A DNA stretch of 10,407 nucleotides, taken from positions 1 to 10,407 of the forward strand of contig JAQIWT010001540.1 of NCBI GenBank assembly GCA_034696485.1, written 5' to 3'. The DNA comes from Isohypsibius dastychi. Lineage: Eukaryota > Tardigrada > Eutardigrada > Parachela > Isohypsibiidae. The position numbers were made by a program, and so were the translations under genes. The notes below the pieces were generated by a model. The model did no database searches, was not told the DNA's origin, and saw only the letters and a program-made list of their open reading frames with translations. Shown here piece by piece: positions 7,800-10,407 of the stretch; positions within the stretch are counted from its first letter, which is position 1, and each line of letters opens with the position of its first letter.

Positions 7800-8715
7800 G
7801 CTGCATGCATGCTCAGGTTCCTAGAAAGCCAGCCAGTGTCTCTCATTGTGAAGCTATCTCGTGTTTGAATTAGAACGGTTCAGATTGTTCTCAAAGCTAT
7901 AAATTCAAGTCGGTGACAGGCGTGGAGTGATTACCGTGGTCAGACTTCGATATTTACAGTCGGTGCAATTGTACACATTGTGATAAGGCTAAGGAAGTCC
8001 TTTGCGGCGGTATCAGTGCGGCACGGATGTGACCATGTTACAACATGACTTTACAGATTGTGACGATTATGTCACCAGATCTGCAAGTCAGCTGACCTTC
8101 CCAGTTGTTAGCCTGCGATATCGTGCTAAACTTGCTAGAAAAATAGTTTGCTCGGGTGAAGATCCGCGATGGTTTGTATGTGACGGTACCTAATTTCAAA
8201 GCTTGTTGGTCAAGATGATCGTTTGATGAAGAGACATGAAGAGAGATGAAGAGACATGCCCTGACTATAAGAGATTTGTTCTGGTTTTGCACGCTACCTC
8301 TAAACCAGGCGATGTTGTAGACCATAAAACTGATATTTCTGATATTCGATTCTCAACAAATATTTGTTTCGCTCGGAATTAAAAAACGTCTTATAGACTC
8401 GCTCTTTGTGATCGCAAATTCTTCAAATCCATCCGATTTTTAAAAAATGTTATTTGCAGCCGTTTCTACCGAAATCTTCAAAATTTCTGCTGGTTACCTT
8501 CAGTGTTTCACACATTTAGAATCTATTTAGCATGCAATCAAATATTCACTTCACCATTCTCCATTCACTTTTCATAGGGAGTCGTTTAAGCTTTCCTGTA
8601 GATTTTTAGCTCCATTACGGCAAAAACAGCATGTCCCGAAATCTAGCCTAACAGCTTTTACGTTGTAAATCTAGTTCTCGTTAAACTACAACAATAAGAG
8701 TCATTTCAAGGGCAA
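7800..8715. other. Divergent intergenic region between lipocalin and Ig genes
   Basis: About 0.9 kb between two genes transcribed away from each other. Open frames are short (95 residues or fewer) and without motifs. The notable items are the palindrome at 7803-7812 and the 10-bp tandem repeat at 8228-8257. Control sequences for both genes probably lie here. Confidence 0.45.
8228..8257. repeat. 10-bp tandem repeat, three units
   Basis: GAAGAGACAT, GAAGAGAGAT and GAAGAGACAT lie directly head to tail, followed by one more G. A small purine-rich minisatellite in the intergenic region. Confidence 0.8.
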
Positions 8716-8819
8716 AGAAACCCTACCGGAATACAGTATCGGTTTCTCCGGCAACGTTAATCATTTGTTGTCACCTTCTGATTGTTTGCATCATTCAAAA
8801 AACGAGAGTTTAAGACTTG

Positions 8820-8827
8820 TATAAAAG
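8820..8827 (+). promoter_or_regulatory. TATA box of the intact Ig-domain gene
   Basis: TATAAAAG, 78 bases before the chosen ATG at 8898, predicting a start near 8850 and a leader of about 48 bases. The surrounding region is conserved upstream of the truncated copy, where this box has become GATAAGAA. Confidence 0.6.
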
Positions 8828-8897
8828 GAATGGTTGATCCAATGCATCCACAAAGAACCCATCCCCGTTGTCTAAGACTACTCATGCTTGGGTTTTT

Positions 8898-10407
8898 ATG
8901 GCATCGCTCCAGGTAAGACCATTTTCCTCCTTATTAGACCTGTGTGACCCGAATCTTGTGTCTCAGTACGGATCTATATACCGTAGGGCAGACTGGGTTT
9001 ATTTCGGTATATTTCGGGCTTGTGGTGCAACATAAGCCGAGTTCAACCCCCAAATCAATATGATCGGAAGGCTGAAACCCACTTGTAATATAGCTACGAA
9101 AATTAACGGGATCTGTTCCTTTTTCCAGCGCCAGGGAAACGGTGGGTCATACCAGTAGTTTGTTTGTGGAAATCTACTCTGCTTCCAAGGAACCACAAGA
9201 ACTGGATCAGTTCACTGTGGAGTGCAGATTTGTTCATCCTGTTTCGGACGAATCTCTTGTAAATCTTCGCTGGGCTGCCCATCGTGTGAATGGAGGGCAA
9301 CAGGTCGGATATGATGAATCGTACGACAAAAAGGTTTTCTTGTCGGAATCAAATATAACTGTGCTAACTATGATGCTAACGGCACGTCAGTTCTGGAATG
9401 CCACTATTCATTACTGCACGGCCGCATTCGCCAATCGAACCACAATGACGGCTGCAATAAGCACACCATTGATGATACGAAGTGAGTCCAGGCTGTATAG
9501 TACAATTCACCGATTTTTGCAAACTGTTCAGAGCTTCGGATTTCTGGAATCCGCAACTAAATTTAATATTATTGCATGATGAACAATCCAGAGATCTTTC
9601 ATTCTAGAACGCCACAGGTTGTTGTTCTCCGTTTATCCCCCGTCATCAGGTATTCGAAAGGCGGATAACACCATCGCCCAAGTTACGCTGAAATACGATG
9701 AAGACATTTTTTTGAGCTGTTATATTCCAAAGGACATCGCTTGTGAAGATCCCGTAATTATCAGAGATAGTCAGATTATTACATTTGGACACAGAGATTT
9801 AGGCGATATTACTATTCCCGGCTGGAAAAGAATGATGGCCATAATCAGTCTTCCTGCCATACCGTTAACAACGAACGATTCCGGGAACTACAGCTGTCGA
9901 TGTGGCATGATTCAATCAAACTCGGTTCGCCTCATGATCAGTTTCTTGCAGGCCAACGTGTACCTACCATATCCTGTGATCAACTACTTAGAATTTTTGG
10001 AAGGAAGCACAGGCGTTTTTGTCATCAATGTCGCTACTCCTTTCTCATTGGAAGACATCAACTGCAAATCTTTCCACAATGAAACAGCTAGACTTTCATG
10101 GCAAAAAGGAAATCAAATCATTGTTGATTGGGGGACACTCAAATACACCGACAGCGGAGTATACAGCTGCAGCAGCTCTGGTGCCGAATTTGATTTGAAG
10201 TTTCAGGATCATCTATTCCTCAGAGAAAGAACCAACACTAGGCTTGTAGTTGTCAATGTGACAGTACACTGTGAGTATCTCTAGTTGGACACTCAACAAA
10301 GTCAAAGACCATATTTAGTTGTTTTGCAGATATTCCTAAAATGGCAAGAGAGAGATCCATTGTGAAAGCTTGTCGAAATGAGGCCGTTAATTTGACTTGT
10401 AATTTTC
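8898..10407 (+). CDS. Multi-Ig-domain protein, 5' part (5 exons, runs off right edge)
   Basis: Predicted Ig-superfamily surface or secreted protein; ligand unknown. Exons: 8898-8912, 8987-9084, 9129-9481, 9608-10270, 10330 onward; introns 74, 44, 126 and 59 bp. All junctions keep frame, and those of exons 1 to 4 are supported by the inverted copy. Ig domain 1: C70, W86, C134 (HYC). Domain 2: C193 to C252 within DSGNYSC. Domain 3: C308, W320, C343 within DSGVYSC. A fourth opens in exon 5 (VNLTCNF). Several N-glycosylation sites occur (NIT, NAT, NRT, NYS, NET, NVT). The start at 8898 (MASLQ, phase 0) fits both copies. An ATG at 8884 (MLGFLWHRS) would need an acceptor absent from the paralogue. 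The N-terminus is not a clear signal peptide, so the true start or an upstream exon is uncertain. No membrane segment is within the window. Confidence 0.75.

Noticed and set aside
8002-8325. Overlapping frames of 63 and 95 residues on opposite strands
   Set aside because: No family resemblance; both lie in the divergent intergenic region and overlap the 10-bp tandem repeat or its flank.

Overview
The window looks like nuclear DNA from a small-intron invertebrate animal. Exons are short. Most introns are 44 to 82 bp with GT..AG ends, promoters carry TATA boxes, and the recognisable proteins are animal families: a DOMON/copper type II monooxygenase, an apolipoprotein D-like lipocalin and immunoglobulin-domain proteins. 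A tardigrade or small crustacean would fit, but the sequence alone does not decide it. All exon models were made by reading translations and splice sites by eye, without transcripts.

Layout. Positions 1-105 hold a repeat-like stretch with a strong hairpin, probably inside an intron. From 153 to 1818 on the minus strand lie eight 5' exons of a MOXD1/dopamine beta-hydroxylase-like gene, which runs off the left edge. About 1 kb with no recognisable gene follows, then a GGGCCC-rich repeat at about 2935-3234. From 3255 to 5820 the minus strand is a patchwork: exons of a cysteine-rich protein (3255-4065), a truncated copy of an Ig-domain gene (4105-5217, with its upstream region to about 5445), and a second, decayed copy of the cysteine-rich gene (5479-5820). 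Short repeats occur at 5858-5967 and 6391-6450. A complete six-exon lipocalin gene occupies 7699 down to 6648 on the minus strand. An intergenic kilobase separates it from an intact, divergently transcribed Ig-domain gene on the plus strand, from 8898 past the right edge.

The strongest structural finding is that the plus-strand Ig gene and the minus-strand Ig fragment are inverted paralogues. Promoter region, exons 1 to 3 and the start of exon 4 correspond; exon 3 is 353 bp in both and exon 2 differs by 9 bp. The comparison fixes the reading frame and splice sites of both copies. The minus copy stops abruptly inside the second Ig domain where cysteine-rich-gene sequence begins. Copies of the cysteine-rich gene lie on both sides of it in the same orientation, so this is a locus built by duplication and rearrangement.

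The genes do not form an operon or an obvious pathway. The intact products are probably extracellular or in the secretory route: a secreted lipid-binding lipocalin, a luminal or secreted copper monooxygenase and an Ig-domain surface or secreted protein.
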